Shown here one piece after another: positions 1 through 8,909 of a stretch of 64,000 nucleotides of DNA. Below the pieces are notes generated by a model, which was given only the letters and a program-made list of their open reading frames with translations, did not search any database and was not told the DNA's origin. Made by a program: the position numbers and the translations under genes. The DNA is from Hyphomicrobiales bacterium (GTDB lineage Bacteria > Pseudomonadota > Alphaproteobacteria > Rhizobiales > Rhizobiaceae): NCBI GenBank assembly GCA_900471605.1, contig UCEY01000009.1, positions 62,001 through 126,000 of the forward strand, written 5' to 3'. Positions within the stretch are counted from its first letter, which is position 1. The number at the start of each line of letters is the position of its first letter.

Positions 1-1
1 C

Positions 2-934
2 ATCAGCGCGCTGATCGTTCCGGTCAATGCCCGCCGCAAGGCCGAGCGTCTGCTGGGCGGCGCCGGCATCTCCGCCACCTGGGCCCGTCCGCCGTCCGCC
101 GAGGAGGTGACGCGCCGCGACGACGAGCGTCTGCTGGCCGATCCGATCTTTGCCGAAAAGCCGCGCGAGGAAGAGCAGGATCTGATCGCCAAGCTGGTCG
201 AGAGCCACGGCGCGGAAAAGCTGGCGGCTGCATTCGTCAATCTCTACCGCACCAAATATTCGGCACCCGAGGACCTGATCGAGATTTCGGTGCAGCAGGA
301 TAGCCGCAAGCCGCGCGAGCGGGCAGGCGGCGAGGGCGATTTCCCGATGACGCCGCGCAGCCCGCGCGACGAGTTCGGCCCGACCGTGTGGTTCTCGCTG
401 TCGGTCGGCCGCAAGCAGAATGCCGAGCCGCGCTGGCTGATCCCGATGCTCTGCCGCAACGGCAACGTCACCAAGCGCGAGATCGGTGCGATCAAGATGC
501 AGCAGGACGAAACCTTCGTCGAGATTGCCGCCGATCACGCCGACGCCTTCATGCAGGCGATCGGCAAGGACAAGGCGCTGGAGCGCGGCATCCGCGTGAC
601 GAGGCTGAACGGCGTGCCGGACCTCAGCCGTCCCGCGCCGGCCAAGCCCTATGCGAAGAAGTCCTACGACGACCGTCCCAAGGAGCCCTACGGTGACGAC
701 CGGCCGAAGGGCAAGCCGCGGAAGAACACGTCCAATGCGGCTGGTCCGGCTGCCCCCTGGGCAAGCGAGCCGCGTGGCGACGGGAAGCCGTTCGGCAAGG
801 AAGGCAAGCCCTTCAACAAGGATGCAAAACCGTTCCGCAAGGAGGGCCAGCCCTTCAAGAAGGACGACAAGCCTTTCAAAAAGAAGGACAAGCCGAAATC
901 GGCCAACAAGAGCAATTTCGAGCGGCGGAAGTAG
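2..934 (+). CDS. DEAD/DEAH-box RNA helicase, C-terminal part (5' end outside window)
   Basis: The reading frame is already open at base 2, so only the C-terminal 310 residues or so are present and both helicase core domains lie upstream of the window. Roughly residues 105-200 of the visible part (WFSLSVGRKQ...WLIPMLCR...GAIKMQQDETFVEIA) match the DbpA-type RNA-binding domain found at the end of some DEAD-box helicases involved in rRNA and ribosome assembly. The tail is a low-complexity, lysine-rich run with repeated KPFxKxG/D units, typical of disordered RNA-binding tails. The family assignment comes from this C-terminal domain; the exact paralogue cannot be told. Confidence 0.8.
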   Translation: MSALIVPVNARRKAERLLGGAGISATWARPPSAEEVTRRDDERLLADPIFAEKPREEEQDLIAKLVESHGAEKLAAAFVNLYRTKYSAPEDLIEISVQQDSRKPRERAGGEGDFPMTPRSPRDEFGPTVWFSLSVGRKQNAEPRWLIPMLCRNGNVTKREIGAIKMQQDETFVEIAADHADAFMQAIGKDKALERGIRVTRLNGVPDLSRPAPAKPYAKKSYDDRPKEPYGDDRPKGKPRKNTSNAAGPAAPWASEPRGDGKPFGKEGKPFNKDAKPFRKEGQPFKKDDKPFKKKDKPKSANKSNFERRK

Positions 935-994
935 TCTGGAAGGCGATCGGATGTCGATCTAGCCGAATGTCCGCCAAGCCCCGCATCCTTTTGA

Positions 995-1076
995 CGTCAT
1001 CCTTGCTTGTCCCAAGGATCTGCTCCGCCTCAATAAAATCTGGCGGCAGATGCTCGGCTCAGGGCCGAGCATGACG
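995..1076. repeat. REP-like palindromic intergenic repeat, copy 1
   Basis: The element begins CGTCATCCTTG and ends in GAGCATGACG. Its inner halves read ...CTTGTCCCAAGGATCTG and GATGCTCGGCTCAGGGCCGAGC. Its overall plan (outer CGTCAT/ATGACG, two inward hairpins, short unrelated centre with GGCGGCAGAT) is shared with the element at 16419-16503, so this is a dispersed repeat. It lies between two convergent genes and could act as a transcription or mRNA-end hairpin. Confidence 0.7.
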
Positions 1077-1129
1077 ATAGGGTAGGTGGCAGACCCCAGA
1101 ACGGCGGCGCGAAGCAGCCTTTTGTCGTC

Positions 1130-1861
1130 TCAGAGGGTTTCCTCGAACAGCGTCAGCAGGCGCTTGAAGTGGCGCTCGGAACCGCCTTTGTCGTAGGCGC
1201 CATGATCCGGCACGGTCCAGCCATGCCCCATGCCGAGATAATTTTCGACGGCATGATCGACGCCGCCGACGCGAAAAGCTTCGGCGAAGCGGGCGGACTG
1301 TTCCGGCGGAAAGCTGTTGTCTATGCCGGCAACGCCGACATAGACATGCGCCTTGATCCTGTCGGCGAGCCTGTGCGGGCTGTCTTCCGCATCGCTTGCG
1401 AGATTGCCGCCATGGAAGCTCGCCGCCGCCCTGATCCGTTCCGGATAGCGGGCGGCCGCGGTGATCGCGCGTGCGCCGCCCATGCAGTAACCGACCGTCC
1501 CGATCGCGCCCGTAACGCCTTCCGCCTCCAGCGCTCCAATAAAGGCGGCGCCGTCCTGCGCCGTCAGCGCCTGGGTGGCCGTCTGCATCATTTCCCTGAT
1601 CCGGGTCTTTGAGGCTTCTTCGCTGAAGGCGGTCCGGGCGTTGAACGGACCATAGTCGCCGGAGCGGTAATAGAGGTCCGGAACCAGCACGGTATAACCG
1701 GCGTCGGCAATCCGCTGGCCCATCCAGTAGAGTGCTTCGCGAGGGCCGAAGGCATCCATGTAGAGGATGACGCCGCTGGTCACCGCCGCTCCGTTTTCCG
1801 GCTTGATGACGGAGGCCCTGGCCGTGCCGTCCTGCGTCTTGATCGCAATCTCGTGCTTCAT
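1130..1861 (-). CDS. Dienelactone hydrolase family protein
   Basis: A 243-residue alpha/beta hydrolase. The nucleophile elbow GYCMGG carries Cys instead of Ser. An acidic residue follows in GIDNSF and the His in GMGHGWTVPD, giving the Cys-Asp-His triad of dienelactone hydrolases. These enzymes open lactone rings in aromatic degradation, but many family members have other small ester substrates. The frame stays open further upstream; the ATG at 1861 is chosen because GAGGA lies about 8 bases before it and the protein then starts directly with the domain. No signal peptide. It stands alone, so the substrate cannot be inferred from neighbours. Confidence 0.85.
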   Translation of the reverse strand: MKHEIAIKTQDGTARASVIKPENGAAVTSGVILYMDAFGPREALYWMGQRIADAGYTVLVPDLYYRSGDYGPFNARTAFSEEASKTRIREMMQTATQALTAQDGAAFIGALEAEGVTGAIGTVGYCMGGARAITAAARYPERIRAAASFHGGNLASDAEDSPHRLADRIKAHVYVGVAGIDNSFPPEQSARFAEAFRVGGVDHAVENYLGMGHGWTVPDHGAYDKGGSERHFKRLLTLFEETL

Positions 1862-2082
1862 GGAAATATCCTCTTGCGCTTTCGATTCCGGATGCCGGTG
1901 GGCCTCTGTCGGGCGCTGCCCATGCTTCTCAATAGTCAATTCCGTGCCCCCGACCAATGACAGAATTGTGAGACTGCCGCTTCCGATTGCGGCTGGACCG
2001 GCCTTTCGCATTGCCGCATGTTTTCGCCCGGGCCCATGGTTTCGCCCGGGAATGAGCATGAACGCAGTTCTTTGGGATCAGC

Positions 2083-2928
2083 ATGATGCTACGGGCTCTC
2101 GCACTCGGTCTTTCCAGCCTCCTCCTGTCGGCTTTCGCCGCGTTCGCTCAAGACGGCCTGCCCGTCAGCCAATGCCAGGCGATCGCCCAGAAACTGCCCG
2201 GCGTCACCTTTGCGAGCTTCAGCCCCTCCGGTCCGCAATTTGCCCAGGCGAAGAAGAACCTCGCGCTGGCCGACCGGGAAGAGGTGAAGATCACCTTTGT
2301 CGGGCATTCCACCTATTTCATCGAAACGCCGGAGGGGGTGGGCATCGCCACCGACTATAGCGGCGCCTATCGCCCGTCGCGCCTGCCGGATGTGGCCACG
2401 ATGAACAAGGCGCATACCACCCATTTTACGCTCAGCCCCGATCCCGGGATCAAGCATGTTCTGCACGGCTGGAGCGACGTGCCGGGCGAAAAGGTCCAGC
2501 ACAAGCTGATGGTGGGGGACGTCTATATCCGCAACGTCATGTCCGACATCCGCAACTGGGGCGGCGGCATCGAGGAAAACGGCAATTCGATCTTCATCTT
2601 CGAAGTCGCGGGACTGTGCATCGGTCATCTCGGCCATCTGCATTTCGAGCTCAACGAGGCGCAATATACCGAGATCGGCCGCCTCGACATCCTGATGGTG
2701 CCGGTCGATGGTGGCCTGACGATGGGTGCGGACAGCATGAGCCGGGTGGTGCAGCGGCTGCGTTCGTCGCTGATCCTGCCGATGCATCGCTGGGGTCCGC
2801 CGCTCGACAATTTCATCGCCATGTTCGACGCGAAGTTCGATATCGCCTATGCTAGGGAGCCGACGATCCGGGTGTCGATGCGCAGCCTTCCGAAAAAGCC
2901 GACGATTTTGGTGCCGCAGGGGCTTTGA
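2083..2928 (+). CDS. Exported MBL-fold (UlaG-like) metallo-hydrolase
   Basis: A 281-residue protein with an N-terminal signal peptide (MMLRALALGLSSLLLSAFAAFAQ, cleavage near residue 22), so it is probably periplasmic. The FVGHSTYFIETPEGVGIATDYSG segment is the typical start of UlaG/COG2220-type beta-lactamase-fold proteins. Later histidines occur in HLGHLHFEL and MHRWGPP. The canonical HxHxDH metal motif is not present in standard form; the corresponding place reads KAHTTHFTLSPD. Either the metal site differs or activity is altered. Substrate unknown. Confidence 0.75.
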   Translation: MMLRALALGLSSLLLSAFAAFAQDGLPVSQCQAIAQKLPGVTFASFSPSGPQFAQAKKNLALADREEVKITFVGHSTYFIETPEGVGIATDYSGAYRPSRLPDVATMNKAHTTHFTLSPDPGIKHVLHGWSDVPGEKVQHKLMVGDVYIRNVMSDIRNWGGGIEENGNSIFIFEVAGLCIGHLGHLHFELNEAQYTEIGRLDILMVPVDGGLTMGADSMSRVVQRLRSSLILPMHRWGPPLDNFIAMFDAKFDIAYAREPTIRVSMRSLPKKPTILVPQGL

Positions 2929-2952
2929 CCCCCGCGGCCTGATGGTCCGGGT

Positions 2953-3465
2953 CTAGTGGAACTGCGGGAAGGCGAGGTGCTGCTTGACGCCGACATCCGG
3001 CATCTTCTCGTCCTTCAGGTTGGCTTTGGCGATCTCCCAGCCGAATTTCAGCGTGCTGTCGGTGGAGGCCCAGATTTCCGCGTCCTCGACCCGGAAGGCC
3101 AGCAGGGTCAGAAGCGGGTCCTCCTTGCCGTGCTCGAACCACGCCGAGGTCACGGCGCTCCAATATTCGTCGATCTTGGCGCGGTCATTGCGGACTTCCA
3201 GTGTGCCGGACAGGCAGGCGTGGTAATCATGGTTCTTGCCGACGACGCAGAAATGGGCGCGGCTGCCGGCGCGGATGGCGCGCACCAGATCGGTGTCGGC
3301 CTTGGTGAAGAACCAGATCGTGCTCGATTTGGGATCGGCATTCGGCGCCATCGGCTGGAAATGCATGTGCGAACCCTCGATGCCGAGCATGCCGGCGTGG
3401 ATTTTGCTGATCTCGTCCCAGAGCTGGCGTTCGGGCGCTTCGCGGGCTTCGGTAAGGCTTGCCAT
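2953..3465 (-). CDS. Pyridoxamine 5'-phosphate oxidase-family (general stress protein 26-like) protein
   Basis: A 170-residue split-barrel flavin-binding protein. The segments HMHFQPMAPNADPKSSTIWFFTKADTDLV and HFCVVGKNHDYHACLSGTLEV are typical of the COG3871 branch (general stress protein 26), small FMN- or F420-type oxidoreductases or flavin-binding proteins. The ATG at 3465 is preferred over an upstream in-frame start because AAGGAG sits just before it. A GGAAC-N18-TT motif lies about 140 bases upstream on the same strand (3608-3632) and would fit stress-sigma control. It is divergent from yebC. Confidence 0.8.
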   Translation of the reverse strand: MASLTEAREAPERQLWDEISKIHAGMLGIEGSHMHFQPMAPNADPKSSTIWFFTKADTDLVRAIRAGSRAHFCVVGKNHDYHACLSGTLEVRNDRAKIDEYWSAVTSAWFEHGKEDPLLTLLAFRVEDAEIWASTDSTLKFGWEIAKANLKDEKMPDVGVKQHLAFPQFH

Positions 3466-3607
3466 CGATTGTCTCCTTGTTGTTGGTTCAGGTGAACAAA
3501 CAGCAAGGCTTTGGCTTTGTTCCCGGCCTTGTTTCGGCAAGACGGCATCCGGAAAAGCCTCGCCTTACCCTGGAAATACCCTTGAACGGCTCCGGCTTCG
3601 AAATTAT

Positions 3608-3632
3608 AAGGCGCCATTCCAGAACGAGTTCC
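3608..3632 (-). promoter_or_regulatory. Possible EcfG/RpoE2-type promoter upstream of the PPOX gene
   Basis: On the minus strand GGAAC (3632-3628) is followed after 18 bases by TT; written the other way it is GGAAC-N16-CCTT, one base off the CGTT consensus. The distance to the start codon is long (about 140 bases), so support is only moderate. Confidence 0.35.
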
Positions 3633-3659
3633 AGAACAAGCTAAAGTGTCAGGGGTGCC

Positions 3660-4406
3660 ATGGCTGGCCATTCACAGTTCAAAAACATCATGCACCGCAA
3701 GGGCAAGCAGGATTCGATCCGGTCGAAGATGTTTTCCAAGCTTGCGCGCGAAATCACCGTTGCCGCCAAGACGGGTCTGCCTGATCCGAGCATGAACGCG
3801 GCGCTGCGCCTGGCAATCCAGAACGCCAAGGCGCAGTCGATGCCGAAAGACAATATCGACCGGGCGATCAAGAAGGCTGCCGGCGCGGACGCGGAAAACT
3901 ACGATTCCGTCCGTTACGAAGGTTACGGCCCGGGCGGCACCGCCGTCATCGTCGAGGCACTGACCGACAACCGCAACCGCACGGCCTCCAACGTCCGTTC
4001 GATCTTCACCAAGGCCGGCGGCGTGCTCGGCGAAACCGGCTCGGTGTCCTTCTCCTTCGACCATGTCGGCGAAATCACCTACAAGGCGAGCGTTGGCGAT
4101 GCGGACAAGGTGATGGAAGCGGCGATCGAGGCCGGCGCCGACGACGTGACCTCCGATGAAGACGGCCACACGATCATCTGCGGCTTCGAAAGCCTCGGCG
4201 AAGTGTCGAAGGGGCTCGAAGCGGTGCTCGGCCAGGCCGAGACCGTCAAGGTGATCTGGCGGCCGCAGAACACGATCGAGGTGGACGAAGAAAAAGCTCA
4301 GTCGCTGCTGAAGCTGATCGACAACCTGGAAGACGACGACGACGTGCAGAGCGTCTACTCGAATTTCGAGGTGTCGGAAGAGGTCATGGCCAAGCTTTCG
4401 GCCTGA
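3660..4406 (+). CDS. yebC: YebC/PmpR family protein
   Basis: A 248-residue protein starting [23 protein letters not shown], the diagnostic N-terminus of the YebC/TACO1 family, and of full family length. Members were described as DNA-binding transcriptional regulators; more recent work ties bacterial and mitochondrial members to translation of difficult, proline-rich stretches. In alphaproteobacteria yebC often lies close to ruvCAB; here the phosphate transporter, an oxidoreductase and a chemoreceptor gene separate it from ruvC. A strong hairpin terminator follows at 4432-4459. Confidence 0.95.
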   Translation: MAGHSQFKNIMHRKGKQDSIRSKMFSKLAREITVAAKTGLPDPSMNAALRLAIQNAKAQSMPKDNIDRAIKKAAGADAENYDSVRYEGYGPGGTAVIVEALTDNRNRTASNVRSIFTKAGGVLGETGSVSFSFDHVGEITYKASVGDADKVMEAAIEAGADDVTSDEDGHTIICGFESLGEVSKGLEAVLGQAETVKVIWRPQNTIEVDEEKAQSLLKLIDNLEDDDDVQSVYSNFEVSEEVMAKLSA

Positions 4407-4431
4407 TCCCCGGCAACGATGCTGAAAACGG

Positions 4432-4459
4432 AACGGCACCGCGATTGCGGTGCCGTTTT
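4432..4459. terminator. Rho-independent terminator between yebC and pit
   Basis: An 11-bp perfect stem (AACGGCACCGC / GCGGTGCCGTT) with a four-base GATT loop and a short T-run on the yebC side. It lies between convergent genes. For yebC it is well placed; on the other strand there is no comparable T-run. Confidence 0.85.
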
Positions 4460-4477
4460 GCATTCGGGGACGCTGCG

Positions 4478-6082
4478 TCAGAAGACCTGGCGCAGGATCA
4501 CGTAGAGGCCGAAGGCGATGGCGATCGAGGCCGGCAGCGTCAGCACCCAGGCGAGCAGCATGTTGCGCACCGTCGACCATTGCAGGCCGGAGCCGTTCGC
4601 GGCCATCGTGCCCGCGACGCCAGAGGAGAGCACGTGGGTGGTGGAGACCGGCAGGCCGAGGTGGTCGGCAGCACCGATCGTCACCATGGCGACGACTTCA
4701 GCCGAGGCGCCCTGCCCATAGGTCAGGTGCGTCTTGCCGATCTTCTCGCCGACCGTCACCACGATGCGCTTCCAGCCGACCATGGTGCCGAGGCCGAGCG
4801 CCAGCGCGACGGCGACCTTGACCCAGAGCGGAATGAACTTGGTGGCGTTGTCGACCGCCTGGTGGTAGGCCTTGACGGCATCGAGATCGGCGCCCTGCAT
4901 CGGCAGCAGCTTGTTCTTGTCGATCAGTTTCAGCGCTTCGCCGATCAGGTAGACGTCATTGCGGATATTGCCGACGAGCGAGGTCGGAACCGCCTCGAGC
5001 GTCGGGAACTTGGAGATCTGCGCGCTCGACGTGTGTATGAACTGCTGCAGCGCCACGGTCGTCGTATCGTTCCATGCCTTGTTTTTGACGGCATTGGCGA
5101 CTTCCGCCTTGGCGTTGGCCACCGTGACGCCCGGCTTGACGTATTTCTGCAGGGCCGTCTCGACATTGGCCGAGGCCTGTTCGTAGGCATGCAGATACTG
5201 CGCGTCCGGGGTGCGATTCAACGCGAATGCAGTCGGCACGAGGCCGATCAGGATGAGCATGATCAGGCCCATGCCCTTCTGCCCGTCATTGGAGCCGTGG
5301 GCGAAGCTGACGCCGGTGCAGGTGAAGATCAAGAGGCCCCGGATCCACAATGGCGGCGGCTTGTTGCCCTTCGGCTCCTCGTAGAGCGCCTTGTTGCGGA
5401 CGAGGACCTTCATGACGAGCAGCAGGATTGCCGCAAGTCCGAAGCCGATCAGGGGCGAGATCAGCAGCGACAGGCCGATATTGGTTGCCTGCGACCAGTC
5501 GACGCCGCTGGTCGCGGTGCCCTGCGGCGCCAGGAACTGGTTGGCCAGGCCGACGCCGATGATCGAGCCGATCAGCGTGTGCGAACTGGAGGAGGGAAGG
5601 CCGAGATACCAGGTGCCGAGGTTCCAGATGATCGCCGCGATCAGCAGTGCGAAGACCATGGCAAGGCCGGAGCCGGAACCGACCTGCAGGATGAGTTCGA
5701 CCGGCAGCAGCGCCAGGATGCCGAAGGCGACCGCGCCGCTCGACAGCAGCACGCCGAGAAAGTTGAAGAAGCCCGACCAGACGACCGCCAGTTCTGCCGG
5801 CATGGAGCGCGTGTAGATGACTGTGGCCACCGCATTGGCGGTGTCGTGGAAGCCATTGACGAACTCAAAACCGAGCGCGATCAGCAGCGCAAGGCCAAGC
5901 AGCAGCCACGGAACCGAGTTGGCGATCGCCAGATCGGCCGCCAATGCGTAACCGACGTAGCCGAGCCCGCCGATCAGGACGACGCCGAACAGCGGGATGA
6001 ACCACTTTCCGAGCGAACTCGGGTTTTCCAGAGGGTGGTAGGAGGGGGAAGCACGGTGTTGGGAAGCGGTTGCGTCTGTCAC
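4478..6082 (-). CDS. pit: Inorganic phosphate transporter, PiT family
   Basis: About 534 residues with some ten or more hydrophobic segments. The two PiT signatures are visible: GFEFVNGFHDTANAVATVIYT near residue 75 and SFAHGSNDGQKGMGL in the second half. They mark the duplicated halves of this low-affinity proton- or metal-coupled phosphate symporter. A hydrophilic insert of about 150 residues (DAQYLHAYEQ to KAYHQAVDN) sits between the halves, as in rhizobial Pit. The frame continues to a TTG at 6115, but the GTG at 6082 has GGAG about ten bases upstream and is preferred. No accessory DUF47 (PhoU-like) gene is adjacent. Confidence 0.93.
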   Translation of the reverse strand: MTDATASQHRASPSYHPLENPSSLGKWFIPLFGVVLIGGLGYVGYALAADLAIANSVPWLLLGLALLIALGFEFVNGFHDTANAVATVIYTRSMPAELAVVWSGFFNFLGVLLSSGAVAFGILALLPVELILQVGSGSGLAMVFALLIAAIIWNLGTWYLGLPSSSSHTLIGSIIGVGLANQFLAPQGTATSGVDWSQATNIGLSLLISPLIGFGLAAILLLVMKVLVRNKALYEEPKGNKPPPLWIRGLLIFTCTGVSFAHGSNDGQKGMGLIMLILIGLVPTAFALNRTPDAQYLHAYEQASANVETALQKYVKPGVTVANAKAEVANAVKNKAWNDTTTVALQQFIHTSSAQISKFPTLEAVPTSLVGNIRNDVYLIGEALKLIDKNKLLPMQGADLDAVKAYHQAVDNATKFIPLWVKVAVALALGLGTMVGWKRIVVTVGEKIGKTHLTYGQGASAEVVAMVTIGAADHLGLPVSTTHVLSSGVAGTMAANGSGLQWSTVRNMLLAWVLTLPASIAIAFGLYVILRQVF

Positions 6083-6155
6083 GTTTCGGTACTCCGCATT
6101 TGCCAAGATTAACAAATGCTAACTCCGGCCGGTGAACCTCTTGTGACGCCGGCTT

Positions 6156-7163
6156 CTAGGCGGGCACGGGCTGTTTCTCCATCATCGGAAGCGTCGCGAA
6201 CAGTTCGACGGACCTCAACCTTGCGTCGATATCGTGGATCGGCATGGAGATGATCAGTTCGTCGGCGCCGGTCTCTTCCAGGAACTCCCTGAGCTTCGCC
6301 TCGACGGTCGGGACCGAGCCGACTGCGGCGTAACGCAGCGTGTGCTCGACATTCATCTTTTCCATCGGCGTCCAGAGGCCTTCCATGCTGTCGACCGGTT
6401 TCGGGAAGCGGGTGCGGACGTTCTTGCGCAGGTTGACGAACTGCTGCTGCGACGAGGTGAAGGCGCGCTGCGCCTCCGCATCCGTTTCGGCCGCGACGCC
6501 CATGACGCCGACCATCATGTAGGGCTTGTCCAGTCCGAGCGACGGCTGGAAACGGTCGCGGTAGATCGAGATCGCCTCCATCAGCATGTCGGGCGCGAAA
6601 TGCGAGGCGAACGCATAGGGCAGGCCAAGGGCTGCGGCGAGATGGGCGCTGTAGACACTCGATCCGAGCAGCCAGATCGGCACATGCGAATCCATGCCAG
6701 GCGTCGCAAGCAGGCCCTGGTCCTTTTCAGGCGTGCCGAGCAGACGCTGCAGTTCGAGAATGTCGTGCGGAAAACTCTCGGCGCCGGCGTCGAGATTGCG
6801 GCGCAGCGCGCTTGCCGTGCGCATGTCGGTGCCAGGCGCCCGGCCGAGCCCGAGATCGACGCGGCCGGGCAGCAGCGCTTCCAGCGTGCCGAACTGTTCG
6901 GCGATGACGAGCGGCGAATGATTGGGCAGCATGATGCCGCCGGAGCCGACGCGGATTTTCTTGGTCGCCGCACCCACATGGCCGATGACGATTGCGGTTG
7001 CGGCGCTCGCGATGCCCGGCATGCCGTGGTGCTCGGCGAGCCAGACGCGCTTGTAGCCCTGCTCCTCGGCCTTGATCGCCAGGCGGCGGGACTGGTCGAG
7101 CGCATCGCTCACGGAATATCCTTCACCGACGGGTGAAAGATCGAGAATGGAGAAAGGGATCAT
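6156..7163 (-). CDS. LLM-class flavin-dependent oxidoreductase (luciferase-like)
   Basis: About 335 residues matching the bacterial luciferase-like monooxygenase fold: [12 protein letters not shown] at the start, [53 protein letters not shown], and WLLGSS. This is the subgroup (YhbW/MsnO8-like) common in proteobacteria, using FMNH2 and oxygen; the substrate is unknown. The ATG at 7163 has AGGA seven bases upstream; the GTG two codons earlier is too close to it. It stands alone. Confidence 0.85.
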   Translation of the reverse strand: MIPFSILDLSPVGEGYSVSDALDQSRRLAIKAEEQGYKRVWLAEHHGMPGIASAATAIVIGHVGAATKKIRVGSGGIMLPNHSPLVIAEQFGTLEALLPGRVDLGLGRAPGTDMRTASALRRNLDAGAESFPHDILELQRLLGTPEKDQGLLATPGMDSHVPIWLLGSSVYSAHLAAALGLPYAFASHFAPDMLMEAISIYRDRFQPSLGLDKPYMMVGVMGVAAETDAEAQRAFTSSQQQFVNLRKNVRTRFPKPVDSMEGLWTPMEKMNVEHTLRYAAVGSVPTVEAKLREFLEETGADELIISMPIHDIDARLRSVELFATLPMMEKQPVPA

Positions 7164-7307
7164 CGGCACGTCCTGAGAGGCGGAAGACAGAGTGTTCCAC
7201 TTATCTAGGCAGCCTTGTCCAGAAATACGACCCTGCCGTCGGCGGAAAAAGAAGGCCAGCGGAAAACCGACCTTCCGGGAGGACGATAAGAGACGATCCC
7301 TCCGATG

Positions 7308-8720
7308 TCACGACTTGACCAGCCGCAGGTGCGGACCGGGTTTCGCGGGCTTGCGGCTTTCCGGCACCGTCACGCTTCCCGGGCTGAGAATCGTGACTGG
7401 CGTGAAGCGCCCCGCGTGATGCGCCATCGCGCCGATTTCGCGGCCCATACCCCCGACCTTGCCCGTCAAAACGTCCAGGGCGCCGACCTGATCGCGGCTC
7501 GCCTTGGCAAGCGTCGTCATCGCCGTTCTCACCGCCGCGGCCGCTTCGATCTCTTTGCCGGAGCTGGCGGCGAGCGCCTCCGCCTGTCCCTGCAGGGCAT
7601 CCGCATAAATGGTCATTGCAGCCAGCTCGCCGCCTACTTTTTCGACCGACCTGCCACCCAGTTCGGCCGCTTCTGCGGATTTGCGTGACAGGCCGGAAAT
7701 TTCCTTCGCCGCTTCGGCGGCGCGCTCGGCAAGGCCGCGGATTTCCTCCGCGACGGTTCTGAAATCGTTCTCGGCATCGCCTGAATGGGCCGCTTCGATG
7801 CCTGCGTTGAGGGCGAGCATGTTGGCCTGGAAGGCGATGTCGCGGATGTTCGCGCTGGCGGGTTCGATCTTCAGCGACGCCTTGCGGATGGCTTCCATCG
7901 CGACCGTCGCGGCCTGCATCATCTCCTTCGATGGACGCATGTCCAGCCGGGCACTGTGGGCGATGTCGGCGGCGTGCTGGGCCTGCATCTTCCGCTCCCT
8001 CAGCGCTTCGGCGAGCGCGCCGACATCGGCGGCGGCCTTGGCGATGGCTGCCGTGAGGCGGCCACCGGCCTCTGCCGCCTCCGCCATGTCGTCGCGGGTC
8101 GCGGCGCAGGTCGAGTGAAGGCCATGGGCACCGCTGCCGATCATTCCAAGCACATCTTCCAGGATCGTCAGGGCATGATTGAAATCCGCGCGCAGGCCCT
8201 CGTATTCTTCAGGGAACGGCAGGTCGAGCCGCACGGTGAGATCGCCGACCGCGAGCCGCCGCAGGCCACCGTCGAGCGCCTCGACGACGGTCTTCAGGGC
8301 ATACGTCTCATCTCGGGCAGCCTCGATCTCGCGCCTATGGGCCTTCTTCGCCACCGCCTCCCGCCGTTCGCGCTGCTCCTCATCCTCGATGAGGCGGGTG
8401 AGATGATCGCGGCAAAGCCGCTCGAGCGCCCGCGAGATCGTACCGATTTCATCGGTGCGCGACAGGTGTAAGGGGGCCGCCGTGGTCTTTCCGGCCGCAA
8501 TCTGCGAGGCTGCCCCGGCTATTTCCCGCAGCGGATCAACGAGTGCGCCGGTAACAGTCGCGGTGACGAGGGTCAGCGTGATCAGCGATGCTGCGATACC
8601 CAGCATCTCGAACAATGTCAGGTCGTGGGCGACATAGAAGAGGAGCCCCGCGAAAATCCCATTCTGTGCCAGCACAAGCCCGATCACCTTGGTGGAAAGG
8701 GATTGATGTCTGCCTGTCAT
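7308..8720 (-). CDS. Methyl-accepting chemotaxis protein with minimal periplasmic segment
   Basis: A 470-residue chemoreceptor. Two hydrophobic segments (about residues 12-30 and 37-59) are separated by only some seven residues, so there is no extracytoplasmic ligand domain. HAMP-like stretches follow (about 60-112 and near 150-200), then the cytoplasmic signalling helices with the hairpin tip FQANMLALNAGIEAAHSGDAENDFRTVAEEIRGLAERAAEAAKEI. The tip deviates slightly from the usual VRxLAxRS form. The ATG at 8720 follows GAGGAGG. No CheR-tether pentapeptide at the C-terminus. Probably senses an intracellular or membrane-state signal. Confidence 0.9.
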   Translation of the reverse strand: MTGRHQSLSTKVIGLVLAQNGIFAGLLFYVAHDLTLFEMLGIAASLITLTLVTATVTGALVDPLREIAGAASQIAAGKTTAAPLHLSRTDEIGTISRALERLCRDHLTRLIEDEEQRERREAVAKKAHRREIEAARDETYALKTVVEALDGGLRRLAVGDLTVRLDLPFPEEYEGLRADFNHALTILEDVLGMIGSGAHGLHSTCAATRDDMAEAAEAGGRLTAAIAKAAADVGALAEALRERKMQAQHAADIAHSARLDMRPSKEMMQAATVAMEAIRKASLKIEPASANIRDIAFQANMLALNAGIEAAHSGDAENDFRTVAEEIRGLAERAAEAAKEISGLSRKSAEAAELGGRSVEKVGGELAAMTIYADALQGQAEALAASSGKEIEAAAAVRTAMTTLAKASRDQVGALDVLTGKVGGMGREIGAMAHHAGRFTPVTILSPGSVTVPESRKPAKPGPHLRLVKS

Positions 8721-8856
8721 GGCTGCCTCCTCACATTGCGTCCAACCTTGCGAATCTGCAACGCGCGAGGCGGGCAGCCGTTGCCGGCCGGCGGGCTCAG
8801 GGCGGGCAAACCTTCCCGACATGGTTACCGGGAGGTAAATCGGCGACGCCAGTCTC

Positions 8857-8871
8857 GTTTTCGGTTTGTTC
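8857..8871 (+). promoter_or_regulatory. Imperfect LexA-type (SOS) box upstream of ruvC
   Basis: The sequence reads GTTT-N7-GTTC, one mismatch from the alphaproteobacterial LexA consensus GTTC-N7-GTTC, about 40 bases before the ruvC start. ruv genes are SOS-controlled in several bacteria, which makes the site plausible. Confidence 0.5.
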
Positions 8872-8909
8872 ACATTCTCGTGGCACTGCTCAGGGCATCA
8901 GGATAGGGT

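Noticed and set aside
4445-6112. A 555-codon open frame on the plus strand
   Set aside because: It lies wholly opposite the pit gene. Its product is low-complexity, rich in Arg, Asp and Gln with no domain, as expected from the antisense of GC-rich coding DNA.
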